This document shows positions 23,043 through 36,115 of a DNA stretch of 64,000 nt, one piece after another. Under the pieces are notes generated by a model that had not been told where the DNA came from, ran no database searches, and saw only the letters and a list, made by a program, of their open reading frames with translations. This stretch comes from Combretum micranthum (taxonomy: Eukaryota; Streptophyta; Magnoliopsida; Myrtales; Combretaceae), in contig JAMXBD010001250.1 in assembly GCA_024138025.1 (NCBI GenBank), positions 310,001 through 374,000 of the forward strand, in the 5' to 3' direction. A program made the translations under genes and the position numbers. Each line of letters begins with the position of its first letter. The stretch's first letter is position 1.

Positions 23043-26000
23043 AGTTGAATCATAGATTTATATATATAAAGGTGCATTCCTATCTCCTGTATGTCTTCTT
23101 TTTTCCCAGGAGTTATTAGAGCCTTTTGCTTGAAGATGTATCTACTATTGAGAATTCACCGTAAATGGAAGATAACGTTTAATGATCTTAAAACTTTTTT
23201 TTCAATTTAGAAATTCACTAAAGTATATATGTTGGACAATTTCCTTACGGTAACCCTCCAAATAAAATATCATCTTGACTGTGATACGAAGCGCCAAGGT
23301 TGTGGATTATTGTGTTTTTCACTGTGTGATTATATGTCTATCCTGAAAATAATGTTTCCTAAGAGCGTTGAAAAATACGCTGGGGATTCATCTTGAACTC
23401 TTGTTAACTTTTGTTGTTCATTTAGAATAGCTTACCAAATTTATCTTGATAATTTAAGGGATAATGTTGAATTATGCGCCTAGATTTTATTTCATTTTTC
23501 AAATAACTACATGAATTTTGGGATTATTAATTTCAATATCCCATTGAGCAATTTAAACTTAGTGATACTGCCACCATTTTAAATTGTTTGCTCAGTTGGC
23601 TATTTTAATTTCACTAACTATAGACTACGTGTGTCTTATATAATTATTTTAATAAATATATTATACACGAGATACTCCGAAGATTACGTTAATATATGTG
23701 ACAGATCATAATTGTCCAGAAATCATTTATAATCTCAGTAAAATAATTTATTGGAACAATTGATTATCCATAAGTTGGTTAGGAAATGAAATGAATAGAC
23801 TATTCAATATGGATTTAACATAAATAGTATATAAATGATCTTAAAAAGTCCAATTAAATACTAAAATTAATAATTTAAAAGTAAAAATTGTCAATAGGAC
23901 ATTACTCATTATTTTTAATACTTTTAACCAGATTGAAGGTAGTATAACTTTACAAGTCTTTGCAACTAAATTCTAGAACTTTAATGTGATCAAATCCTAG
24001 TTAGCCAGGTGGCACTTGTTAAGCAAATCTCTGTAACTTCTTTTCCATGTGGCATCCGCGTAGGCTTGTGAGGCCAGCAGGAAAAAAAAAATTATATAAA
24101 TATATATATATATATTATGGCTTAAGTTTTTTTCAATTAAAAGTTAACTTAAAATAAAAGAAGAGAAAATAAAAATAAAAATTAATGCTTAAGTATTTAC
24201 TAAAAACATATTTATTGCTAACGGGTTGTCTACTACGGTAGTTATTCATGAATTATCATTATTTATCAATGCAATTGCTCCCTTTTTTTTCCATACTAAA
24301 AGTATCATCATTTGTAACATAGTCTTATTAGTTAAGCATTCCAAGCCCATACACTAATAATTCAAATGTGACCTGCATCATCTAGGAAGGATTTATATGG
24401 TTGAAATATAATAGAAATCCTATATACATATAAGTCAATAATTAAAAACCAATAAGAAGCACACAATTACTGAAGATCATTTATCAAAGTTGACAACCTC
24501 TTTTACTCTAATTTGATTATGAGTTGGTCTTGAATTAGTTTGTGTTTTACTTATTAACTATCATTAGGAAGCATTTTAAGTAAAATTTAGAGCATTGAGT
24601 AATTATCCATCCTACTTAAGTTATTTTTATTTATTAATATTTTTTTTAAGTATAAGTTATTGCATGATCAAGTGTTATTAATAATTAGTAAATAGTAAAC
24701 ACGTTGAGGACTGATAGAGTTGGTAGGAGGCATTAAAATTTAGGGCTGAACTTGTATGATTATTATAGGACCTTGTATCTCTTGTACATATATATATATA
24801 TATATTATAATGCATTATATGGCATGATATTATTCATTCGTGTTTTCTGAGATAAAAATAAAAGACTTTGATTTTTTAAAATATAGTTAAACCTTGCTGT
24901 GTATTTGGGATATATCTGTTTTAATGGTAAAATATAGCCAGCTTTGTAGTATATATATAGGTAATGCAAGTATTCCAAAATTTTCCAATATAACATATAA
25001 AATATATATTTCCACATGAAAAATTATGCATGATGCAGCTTCAAAAACTACTATAAGTTTTAAAAAATAATAATAATAAATGACTGCGTGAAACCGGTTA
25101 AAATTCATAGTTTTCTATAGACATTTTTGTTTCAGATACAAAAAGAGAACTTCATTCCACATGTGATAATATACTTTTAATTTCCATGTGCTAGCTCTAC
25201 CCATTCCCATTGATCACTGCATGCATTCATTGGATCATGCCATGCCGGACGCATCTAATTAGAATCGATCGAATTGTATTAAAGATCTCCATATCTTCAG
25301 AAGCCATTGACCTTCTGATATATACATACATACATATATATATGTATATATATAAATAATCAATACGACGGTGCATGCATCGTATATATAATCAATACGA
25401 CGGTGCACACAAGGAGTTATAAAAAACTCTAAAGAGAAAAAAAAAAAAAAATCATATATATAACATGAAGATGGTTATTTTTAATCAAATCTCGGAGCAT
25501 GTAGCCTTCCATCCCAGGCAGCTATATATATAACTTGCACTTGAAGGTAATAAATAAAGTAATTTTAGTATATGCTAGTTAGTTATTTAATTAATACATA
25601 TAATTCTGCGTGCAGTAAGTCCGTTTTGGTTTTGGCAGTTGGAAGTTTTTTCAGGTAAAGTCGGTTGGGTCTCACTTTGGATACTTTTATTCTTCATGTG
25701 AACACACATGTATATAGAGTATAATATAAACAGCTGACAAATGACCAACCATGAACAGTTTATCCACTGCCTTCTAGCTAGCTTCAATTAATGTTGATAT
25801 ATAAAAATGCCACTTGCAACCTAATAATATAAATATGTCACTTTTTTTTTCTTTTTTTGCAGTGATTCAACTACATTACGGAGAGAAATTAAAAGTAGGT
25901 TGTTTTGTTTATAATTTTCAAATATATATATATATATATATAATCCATATCACACATTGATCCATGTGTGTAATTTAGACCTTGGATTTTTCTTGTTTTT

Positions 26001-26593
26001 CTTCGTACGACAAAAATGTTTTGAGTCATAAACGGGTTATAACTATCTGCACATGATGGCCGGTATTAGTTGTTGCCCAACTGCCAAAACCAAATTATAT
26101 ATATAAATACCCTTTATGAGGAAAAAAAAAAAAACAGATAAAGCTACTTATGGAAAAGACAATATACTTTTACATATAAGAAATTTAAAATTATACAAAC
26201 ACCCTAATTATGAAGATTGCATACTTTTTCTGTTTTAACATGTGCTAGACCCCAAAATAATGTATATATGGACACATGGCATTACATTACCATTATATTA
26301 TATAATTTTGAATAAAAGAAAAGAAAAGGAGTTAAACAACACAATAGGTAGGTTTATTTAGTAAGGGGTTGAACGTAGGTTAATGTTATGGACTTTCTTG
26401 TTAGTCTAGTAGCTACGCTAAGTAAGTCAAACCTGTTCATTATATTGAACAATTTAGCTCTCCATTTTCTTTCAATCTTTCTTATGAGCTTGTCCCCTCA
26501 AGATGGGCGCCATGGGCTTAGGCTATAAGAAACCAAAAAGAAATTACATATAATGTAGGATGCATCTTATCCATTGCTGTCTAAAATTACTTA
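23043..26593. other. AT-rich non-coding stretch
   Basis: No gene recognised. It contains (TA)n tracts near 24100, 24787 and 25923. A 32-bp-period direct repeat of ATAATCAATACGACGGTGCA sits at about 25357-25408 and an A-run at 25437. Short open frames on the minus strand at 24805-25108 and 25587-25787 show no familiar motif. Confidence 0.5.
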
Positions 26594-26895
26594 CTACTCG
26601 TTTATTTTGTTGTAATTGCAATTCCTTTATAGTCTTATTCCTTACGAATAGCTATTACATTATTTAGTTCATCAAATAGCGATTCCACAATGAATCTCTA
26701 TTACACAAAATATTGAATAGCCATTCTTTATTCAAACCTATGAATGCAAATTCAATGCTGGAACTATCTTTTTTTTCAAAATACCACCATTTAAATAAAA
26801 ATTTAATAAAGAAAAATCATATTACAGCTCTATTCGATTCCTCCGTAATAGAAATTCCATTACAGCCTTATTCATTCAACAAAGTGAACGAGCCG
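26594..26895. mobile_element. MITE, PIF/Harbinger-like, 302 bp
   Basis: Foldback element: the left end CTACTCGTTTATTTTGTTG pairs with the inverted right end CGGCTCGTTCACTTTGTTG. TTA occurs directly outside both ends (26591-26593 and 26896-26898). The interior is rich in GTAAT/ATTAC and GGAATT words arranged symmetrically. Non-coding; the 71-codon open frame inside it is incidental. Confidence 0.7.
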
Positions 26896-27862
26896 TTAAT
26901 GTATATCTTAAATGGTCAATCCTTATAAAGTCATCTAATTGATGAAAACGAGCTCCAAAATCTATAAATAGGGCCTACTTCCTCCTTATACGTTAAGAAA
27001 AATTAGGAAAGTAATAGTATGCTACTAAAATTTATCTCTCGAAGATAAAACCTTTAACTCGATGAAGAATCTTCAACTTCCAACTGAAGAACTATGAAGT
27101 CAAAATTCCAAAATTTTTGTCACTTGCCACACATGTAAATTAGCTAGCAATATTTTCATATAAATCCTACACCATTGGCTCCAACATTGATGTCCATCCA
27201 ACTTCAATTCTTTTTTCTTTTTTTTTTTTTTTTTGAGCTTAGATTCGTCTTCAATTTAACCACCATAATCTTTTACCTTACCATCACTATACCAGCTTAC
27301 ACTTTCACTTTTACATGAGTGTATGTGTCCTAAACCCTAACAATTATCACCATGAAACTGTCAATCTTATTAAATCCTTGTTATTGGTCTACATCCTCTC
27401 TTTCTTTTCTATTATCATCTTCTTCTCCTCATCAGAAAACACTAATATGAATCAAATGGCTATCAATGACTCATGTTCTTCGCTTCCTCTTCTTCTTGTT
27501 TTTACCATCCCTCTTCTTGATTCTATCTCAATTTCATCAAATGCAAAACTTGAATCTAACATGTCCTCTCCATACCTTAAAAGCACATTAAACCCTAACT
27601 CTGAGCCTACATCTAGAATAGACTTCCAATTCAAATTCGAATGAGTATTGTAGATATTTCAAAAGAGAATGTGAGTAAAAAGGTTGTGAATTTAAAGATT
27701 ATGCAAAATCGAATTTTGAAAGAGAATAATCAATGAAAGGAGTAATTTGACATTTAAGAGATTAATCTAAAAGATAGGATTTCTAGTATTTGTGTGTGTG
27801 TGTAAGAGGCGCTGTTGTGGGTTAGTGATGGTAACAGTGAGGTCAAAAGTTGTGGTGGCCAG
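26896..27862. other. Non-coding stretch
   Basis: No gene recognised. A 109-codon plus-strand frame (27315-27644) and a 60-codon minus-strand frame (27452-27634) overlap; neither resembles a known protein. A T-run lies at 27215-27234. Confidence 0.45.
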
Positions 27863-30800
27863 TGTAATGCCCTAAATTTAATTAAAGCAGTCACCGCCAC
27901 ATATAATACTTTGTATATTATACGCTAAGGCTTGCTTGAATGATATGTTTATTTTGAACATTGCTGACCAATTTTAATTTAGTGAAATTATTTATTTAGA
28001 TTTCTAAAACAACTGGATTTAGCAGCGGTGTACTAAACTTTATTAAGCACATTTTAAAAATCTCTATTCTCACAGAGTAGACCAACTTTTTAAGAAACAA
28101 AAATTTATAAAAACATTTTATAATCTACCCTAAAGGTAGTTCAATATTTACAAACACTATGGCACCACTAGGCCTTATTTAAAAGAAAATACAAATTAAA
28201 AAGATAAATCCGGTTCCTTATACAAATTAAAATATAAACTAACTACAAATAATCCAATGCCCTATTTCACTTTATTCTCCCTAAGCATTTCAAGGATCAC
28301 CCATACCCAAATCATCATCCTCAACAACATAAATATCATCCCCATCATCTCATCATCATCACCAACATTATCATCATCAATAACAATGATAATAATCATC
28401 ACCATCATCATCATCTTCATCATTCATCAACACAGAACCTGAAAAAGACAATAACAACAACAATAATGAGCCGAAGATTACTGCACAGGAACACAGGCAA
28501 ACACGAAATGGCACACAAGCCTAGCTATATGCAATGCACAAACAACAAGTTAATTATCTTCAATTAAAAGTAAACAAATCAACACTGGAGCAGTCACACT
28601 CCGAAACAAGCCGATGGGAATCTAGGGGTCCTGAGTATTAGTAGCTGCTCAAGGGATTGATATAGGAAGTCTTGATACCTATATCTCTTCTATTTAATCA
28701 AGAAAGAGAAAATAACCTCATCTAGGGTTCACAGCCTTCATATACACCACTTATCCCAGTCTATAACATTAGGTAGTTCAACCGATCCTATAAACATGAA
28801 CTAAAACATGCTAGTTCATTAGTAAATGTTACGCTGAACCATTTACCCCATCAACTACCCGCTGAGTCACATATAAATCACCATTACATCATGGCATTTA
28901 TCATCGTATCATGATATCTTAGTGCCTAACTACCATGTCATTACATCATGATAAGGTTGCTGCTCTTCGGACCATATTCAACAGCACAAGCACAAGTAGC
29001 ACTCCTTTATGAAGGTCGTGTTTAAGTTTTAATTTGTTTTAGAATGTCTATCCTAACAACCATCATGCAAGTTACTGCGTATCTTTTATATGAAATCCAA
29101 ACAAAAGCTTAGACACTATCTCAATTAATAACCCAGTTATCCGTATATCTGATCGAGAATTAAACTCACTTAAGCATTTAAATTAACTATCCAATTACAT
29201 CGAACTTATTTTATTATCCTATTTGAATAGACACTAGTTTAAACCCTACTATGGCTGCGAATATTGCCCTACCAAAATACAGATAGTTCTCCTTTGTTTG
29301 TCAAAATATTTTTTTTTTGCTTTGATTATAATCATTTATTACAAAAGCATCAGCAAGGCATTCATATACAAAAACATCTATTTCTTAGGCAAACACATAT
29401 TTGAAACAACATATTCTCCATGTTAAACTAAGATTATCCTAATTCATTAGTAGAGCTAATCATTATTTATTAAGTCTATATTACCTTAACTTAGCCAAAT
29501 TGATTAGGATTAACCATTTAATTTTATTACTAAGTCAAAGTGATTAAACTTAGGTAATCTAGTTCATTTTAACTCATTTAAGTTTATTTAGGTCAAGTTC
29601 AACTTAAGTTAACTAACTAGGTTTATTTTATACTCAAGAACTATGTAAACTCTAATTAATTATTAATCCATAAATTATCTTAATTCATTCTTAATTATAC
29701 AGATTAACTAACGTTACATATCATCTATCATTATCTATTTCATTTTATTTGTATTTCTTGCTTTATTTCTTTTTCTTTTCTTCTTTATGAACAGCTCCAG
29801 GGGACAGATCACGCCTGTGATAGAGGCTTTGATCGTCGTCACCATCTTCATCATGCCCGTTATTCAGCATGTGATCTCGCTCATTTATCTCATCACGCTC
29901 GTTTTGAGGGTCGTGATAGTTGATATGCACCTCGTCGCGCTCGTGACCAAGAGCAAAAATGTCACCAGAGGAGATCACGTTCCTCATCACGACTGTAATC
30001 AGGCCGTTGTCTTCAAAAATAATTTACTCCAAGGAGATCACGAGCCGTGACGAACAGGGGAATCCCTATTACTTTTTCCATTCGCGTGTTCTTCAAATTT
30101 TACTAACTTATGAACATTCCAATTCAAATTAAACATCTTATTATTAGCATATACATCTATAAACATAACTTATAACACTTCTACATACCTTTCTACATCA
30201 TATTATCACAATTCATTTCGTCGAATACTTAGTCTATATAACATGCTCATTTTTAGGTTTTTAACAAATATGTTCATACATCTTTGGTTTATCACTATCA
30301 TCATAAGAATTACATATGTCTAGTCTTAATACATCATTTACTTATATATACAAGATTTAAAGCAAAGAAAATAACAACACTTATCTTTTAAGCAAAAACC
30401 CAACTTTTGATTCTTCTACCAACACTTCTCCTAAGCTTTTAGGGTTATATCTAGCATGATCTTCATCATCTATCTTGTTTTCTATATTTAATTTCCTTTA
30501 TAAACTTGTTAAAATTGAGATTTATGGCTTGAATTTTGAGAAAGAAGAGAAAGAGAAAGAGAGAGAGAGAGGAAAAAAATGATGGGAAAGAAGAAGGAAG
30601 AGAGAGAAAGAAGGCAGCCAACAAAAAGTCAAAAGGAAAAACAATATGTATATATAGATAAAGGCTAAGGATATTTTAGAGAAAACGTATTAGATTTAGA
30701 ACTTTCATATCAATATCTTTAGTTCTAGAAGTATTTAAGAAATAATCTGAGGATCAATAGGTTAGAAATAAAGAGCTTAAGATAAGGAATTGATTTAGGA

Positions 30801-31076
30801 GATTAGTTTTCATCAAATTGATATTTAACTCGAGTTGAAGCTCAAATCTAATATTTGTAAGAAAGTAGGTGATTCCAAAATTTGCGGGAATTTAGAATAT
30901 GGGATGTTGAGTTAAAGTTTAGGAATTCAAGAATTAAAATCTCAAACTTTAACTTAAATATGTGTACTAAATTATTTTCATTGCTTTATCTAATCATGAT
31001 TCATTATCTATTTATTTTACATCATTTAATCTATCTAATCCAATTTCTAACATAGGTAAAGCTTTGGGATATTTCA
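27863..31076 (-). repeat. Probable diverged gypsy-type solo LTR, ~3.2 kb, minus strand
   Basis: Read on the minus strand the segment ends ATTTAGGGCATTACA, the same type of end as the related LTRs, and can be opened at TGAAATATCCCAAAGC. Outside the ends lie GCCAG (27858-27862) and GCTAG (31077-31081), a 5-bp duplication with one mismatch. On the minus strand, a TTTTTCAG followed by a GAT-rich acidic stretch (about 28250-28440) occupies the same relative place as the conserved short frames of the other LTRs. A GC-richer block at 29790-30055 repeats GATCACG/CGTGATC-type words. No gag-pol adjoins. The outer (right) boundary is less certain than the left. Confidence 0.5.
29790..30055. repeat. GATCACG-rich modular block inside the 27863 LTR
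   Basis: Within about 265 bp the words GATCACG, CGTGATC, GTGATCTCG, ATCACG and GTGACGAAC occur many times in both orientations, and the block is far more GC-rich than its surroundings. The gypsy 5' LTR has an analogous GC-rich repeated block (41490-41700), built on GCCACCGAC. Both strands are open for about 75-87 codons, but the products are low-complexity and not convincing proteins. Confidence 0.5.
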
Positions 31077-32217
31077 GCTAGAGTTGGGGTTCAACATTAG
31101 GGTCGAAGGTATTTCTTTTTTTCGTTTTTTATATGTGGTAATGTCATTTTAGGAATTATATTATGCACGTGTCCACATATGCTACATCCATGAGTCCTAT
31201 TTATATTAGAGTGAAAGTGCACAATTTCAAAAATTGGAGGTGTAGATATACTCTTAATAGTCTTTAGAGTGATAGGAATAATTCACTCTAATGAAAATGT
31301 CAATAAGTGTCCATGCTTTAATGCTTTTGTTAATGATCTAGATATACAAACTTTAAACCTTTTTTATAAACCTACTTTATTGTAAGATTGTAATTAATGT
31401 TAAAAGCTGCGATAAGCTTTTTCTTGGATCGTAACAAGAAAGCCTTTAAACTTTTGCAGTGTTGTCATTTTGATACTAAGTACTTTTAAGGGCGCACCAA
31501 GCACTCCTAAGTATCTTTTGTAAATTGCTAATATAACTATGGACTTTTTAATAATTCTTGGAAAAAGAAAAATCCTTTTGGTATGTCAATTGGTGGGTTT
31601 GAAAAAAAAAAAATATTTAGGACTTTAGTTAGTTAACTGTGCATTTAAAAGGTTTACAACTCAATTAACAAAATCAGAAAGGTTGGGGGACTTAAATACA
31701 CCTTTGAAGAGGCTTATAATTCAATTGATAAAATCAAGATGTGGAACTTCTGTTGTCCTTTTTCGATAATAAAATTTCTGATAGTGGATCTATCACCTTG
31801 ACTAACTACCTTCTGCACAAACCCTTTTTCTTTTATAAAGATTAAGAAGTCTTTATGATCAGTTAGACGGCGGAATTTTAAATTTTGTACACAAGGAATC
31901 CAATGATTAGTGCTATGATTATATATATATATATTTGAGTGTGAATGGTACTCTGAAAATGATTAACTAAAGTTGGAACAAAATCTTGCAAACCCAACAC
32001 CGTGAATCGTGATGATTCCATTGAACTTAAATATCTCAATTGGAAGATTGTAGATGCATTTCTCAAATCGATATACTCCAAATATTAAAAATTGTAATCG
32101 GCACAACTTGATCACCTGACAAGCCATACCAAGCACAAAAATCCATTACTAGGGAGTCGAAATAGAAATGACTTCCCAAGTTCACAAGTCTTTTTAATTA
32201 CAAGTTGAGAGGGTGTT
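31077..32217. other. Non-coding stretch
   Basis: No gene recognised. A (TA)n tract is at 31921-31935. A short near-duplicate pair (AAAGGTTTACAACTCAATTAACAAAATCA and a diverged copy) occurs at about 31649-31735. Confidence 0.45.
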
Positions 32218-32620
32218 AGCCCGATTCGAACATCCTCGATATTTATTCAAATTTAATTTGATATTAGTGGTATTAGTTCAAACACAATTTTGATTTAAGT
32301 GTCTAGAGTTAAGTTTGAACTGCATAAAGTTTAATTCAATTATGTTAGGAGTCTTTTTTTTTTTTTTTTAGCCAATCGATTATGTTAGGAGTCTAATCCA
32401 ACTTAAATTATATCTAAATATTTGTAGTCAAATTTGTCCTTGGTTCAATCTAATTTATTCTTCTTTTACAGAAATTAAATCTAACAATTAATTGAATAGA
32501 GTTCAAACCCGTTAAATACCACTATTAAAATAAGATTGAACTCAAAATTCTAAACTCAATCAAATTCCAACTTAACATTATAATATCTCAACTCAATACA
32601 TTTGCTGAGTCAAATTAAAT
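32218..32620. repeat. Dispersed TCAAG/ACTCG-rich repeat, copy 3
   Basis: Shares the motif vocabulary of 6841-7250 (TTCAAACACAATTTTGATTTAAG, AACTCAAAATTC, TCAATCAAATTCCAACTT). An internal direct repeat TTATGTTAGGAGTCT occurs at about 32340 and 32380, separated by a T-run. Ends approximate. Confidence 0.35.
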
Positions 32621-32891
32621 AAATGAAGTTTATGAGCCCCTAGATTGGACTTCACACATAGAGCTAAAAAAATAATTTTTAAGGCTCATACTATAAGATA
32701 AGATTTGTTTAGATTATATGATTTTTATCTGTATTTGTATTTTATTTATATTTTATGTGTATCTTATCTCTATCCGATCTGTTTGATTTATTTCTAAATA
32801 AAAATATCAGTTTTTCATTTATATCTATTAACGATCTGAAAACGACGAACCAAATAGACCATTTAGCTAATAGTTTTATATATATAGATAG

Positions 32892-32922
<31 letters not shown>

Positions 32923-33699
32923 TATAAGATTTTAATGTCCTTATTTGTCTTGTGAAATTTAAATCCATTGTAAATCAAAAACAATATCTTAGTGTGCAAT
33001 AAATTCAAGAACATGGCCATGTAGTTTACTTTTACCACAATGTGGAAATTTTAAGATGATTACAAAACGTCGGTATTAACGATCTTTCTAACAAATGATT
33101 GGAACTCAATCTTGGTAAAGCCAAACTTGTTCAAATAAAAGCATGTGGCACCATGTGCAAACGTGGGTCAAACACTGAAGAGAGACCATTTTAAAGCAAA
33201 TGAAGTTAAAAGGAGGCGGCTCTCGATTAGGTATCGCACGTGCTGCATCAAATGATCTGCTTTCGCACATGATTTTTCTGCATTTCGGTAGCCAAACCCA
33301 CACCACCCCTTATCGATGTTTGTTCAGTTGAATAAAGACATTACGGAAAGAAATTAAAGAGTTTATGTTCCATAGAACAAAGAAAGATATATCAGGTATT
33401 ATGCGTTTTACAAATGAATATGCGTGTAAAAATATTAGTAAAATTTGTATGCATAAAATTGTTAGAGTAATGAGAGCTTCTTCGTAATTTTTATTTTTTA
33501 TCTCCCGTTGATATATAAACTCCAAGTCTTCAACAGATAAAAGATGATTTGAATATTTCAAATGAAATTCGTTCTAGATTTTTCTCTTTATTGTTGACAA
33601 CGTCTGCTGATATACTCATATAAATCTTCCAATAGATAGGATAAGGTTGAACGTTGATGGTGATCTTGATTCTATAAATGTGAGCCTGCTGAGATAACA
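32621..33699. other. Non-coding stretch
   Basis: No gene recognised. 32690-32875 has partly complementary ends and an AACCAAATAGACCATTT word also seen in the foldback at 37345, so it may be a decayed MITE. (TA)n lies at about 32878-32920. Confidence 0.45.
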
Positions 33700-36115
33700 G
33701 ATTTTGTTGGTCCTAAAAGAATAACCAAAAGAGGAGTGAATTAGTTATTTGATAAAAATTTGTGTTTTTCAAAAATCAACCAAAGTCACACTACTTAATT
33801 AATCAAACGACAATAGCTAATAAAATCGCTTCTAAACAATCAAACTTGATCACAAATATTGTTAATATTAATTATGATTCAAATAAACTCAGGTGTAATT
33901 AAGTCTAAAAAGAGTTAATCAAATATTTAAAAATTCAGCTTCTAGTTACTCTCTGACTGAGTCTCTGTGTTTGATGTGTAGGAGAAGTAAACAAATAAAT
34001 ATGCACGAAATTAAAAAGATAAAGGATGAGAAGAGTGCAAAATTGATTTATAGAGAGGACAGATCCGTCTTGAGCGTCCGTCTCCTCTTCTAGCTCCAAG
34101 CCGGAGACCTACCATTTTACACCAGTATGTTCTACTATATCCAAAAGAAATGTGAGTACAAGCTTATCCAAATATAATGGACTTCAATCACTCTGCTCAG
34201 CCTATATAGCTTCACTCAAACCATTTATTGATCTACAGATAAACAAGTGTCATTCTCACTCTTCTATAATCTCATATGAGATATACAAGATCTTATGGAA
34301 ACCAAGAATTTAAAATTCCTCACTTCTCAGCTTAAAAAGTATAAAATATGAATGACAGAGTTTTAGATCAGAAGCAAAAAGGATTCTCGAAATCTTTTGA
34401 GCACGTATTGTAATTTCCTTTTTCTCTTCATGTGTATTAATTTGCTTTGATGGTCTTCCTCGTCTTATCCTTCATTGAATAATGGCTAAGAGAAAAATGG
34501 GTCATTTCAAATTTGAAATATGGTTGTTATTGTATTTTGTAGTTCCTAAAATTTTGCTTGCAAAGATGGCTTGATCTTATCTTTTTAAACAAATTTGTTG
34601 TTTGTATTTGAGAAGCCACATGTCTAGTACACTTTGATGTTTGTTCTTCAAAAATCAATTTGTTATTATCATCCTGATCAGCTTCTTATTGGAGTATCTT
34701 CCGTATCCCTAAAAAGTAGCATAATATCTTTCTTCTCTTTATCCAAATTGCAATGAGCTTTGGGAAGGTTGACAACTTATGCTATAATAACTTTTGGAGC
34801 TTCAAATAATCATATTTTTGTCAACTAATGCGAGCTTAATACATAAATGCTTGAAGTAACAAGATCTGGAACTAATATGATTTTTTGTCATGTGTTCTTG
34901 AATTTTTCATAAACTTTGATTAAGAAAAAAAATTCAAATCCCCTTGGATATGCTAACCAACTTTGTGGAACATTTGAATGTATTATCCAAATACATTTAA
35001 CTTTGGAGCTGGGTCTTTATTTTAATGTAAAATTTTCTCAAATATCATATTCAAAATATTCTATTGAAACACCGTCAGTTGCAGGATCACTCTCTAAGTC
35101 TATATCTAAATATAACAGTTTGTTGCAGTTTTCTAGAAACTCTCTGAGTTATCTTCTGACTTTATTTTTGCCTCACTTCAATTTTCATAAATCTTCGTAC
35201 TTAGTCCTTGAAAGCTTTAACTTCACTTATTTTGTTAACTCATAATTAATAGAAAATCGCTGCATACTTAACAAATTCATTAGTAATACTTGATCTTTTT
35301 GTTATCATCAAAACATCTAAAGAGAGATACTAACGGATTTCATGTAAATTTGATAGTAATATAGATACATATCTCGTTGCAGATAAGGCTTTGATATATG
35401 AACGTTGTTGACCGTATCTTAAAGAGAAATATCTTCTAATATTGTTTAAGTTCAAAACATATTTGTGTCCCTTTAAAATTGGCCCGTATCTTGTCGTCCT
35501 TAAAATTCTCTGAATTTGAATTCTTTTAGCTGGTGAAACACAACATTAACATGTCACAAATAAATATTTCTATCAGATAAGCTTCTTATGACAGATCTGA
35601 GTTGAAACTTGGACATGTCTTAAAAATCGAACTTGAACATATGCGCTTGAACTTATTATTAAAACTTAAATCTTTAACAAATCTATAATCCATTGTAAGC
35701 TTGAATCCCTTAGATATTTGAATCAACTTAGTGGAACATATTTGAATGTATTACACATTCAACTTTGGAGTTGGGTCTTCAAATTAATGAAAGAATAAAA
35801 GAAAATTCGATCCATAAGTCTTTGTTCGTATATCTACAACTTTTATCCATATAGCAGGTCTATTCTTTGATTTATCCTCTCAGTATTACTGACTTGTTGA
35901 CAAGCGGCAAGTCTACCTTTTGAGCTACCTTCTGATTATTGTCTTATTGAAAAACTTACCATATAGTTTTTGAATTACTCTTTAAGTTGGATTTTTCTTT
36001 GAAAAACATTTTCGTAGAATTTTTAATCATTCTTCATTATAATTTTTATAACTCGATATCTGCACACTCAATAAATTTGTTAATAAACATTTATCTTTTT
36101 GTTATCATTAAAACT
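33700..36115 (-). repeat. Decayed retrotransposon-derived sequence with internal duplication
   Basis: Two diverged direct copies are recognisable: about 34935-35310 and 35705-36115. They share CTTTGTGGAACATTTGAATG, AACTTTGGAGCTGGGTCTT and CTTTTTGTTATCATCAAAAC-type blocks. On the minus strand each copy begins near GTTTTGATGATAACAAAAAG, a start I associate with copia-type LTRs. The left part has ACCAAAAGAGGAGTGAATTAG, a phrase also common at LTR ends in plant retroelements. No protein-coding retroelement sequence was found. The LTR interpretation is from recall and uncertain; the duplication itself is seen directly. Confidence 0.4.

Noticed and set aside
27315..27644. 109-codon plus-strand open frame with a hydrophobic segment
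   Set aside because: Ser/Ile/Leu-rich translation of AT-rich DNA, overlapped by an opposite-strand frame, no known motif and no promoter evidence.
28250..28440. ATC/CAT-repeat region encoding poly-Ile/Ser or, on the minus strand, poly-Asp as a gene
   Set aside because: A degenerate trinucleotide repeat. Only its position relative to other LTRs was kept as an observation.
29763..30050. Opposing open frames of 75 and 87 codons with His/Asp-rich product
   Set aside because: They result from the repeated GATCACG words of an LTR block; the residue pattern follows the DNA repeat, not a protein fold.
34916..35245. 109-codon open frame with Ser/Leu-rich product
   Set aside because: Lies inside the decayed retro-like duplication. 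The equivalent region of the second copy is not open, so no coding constraint.
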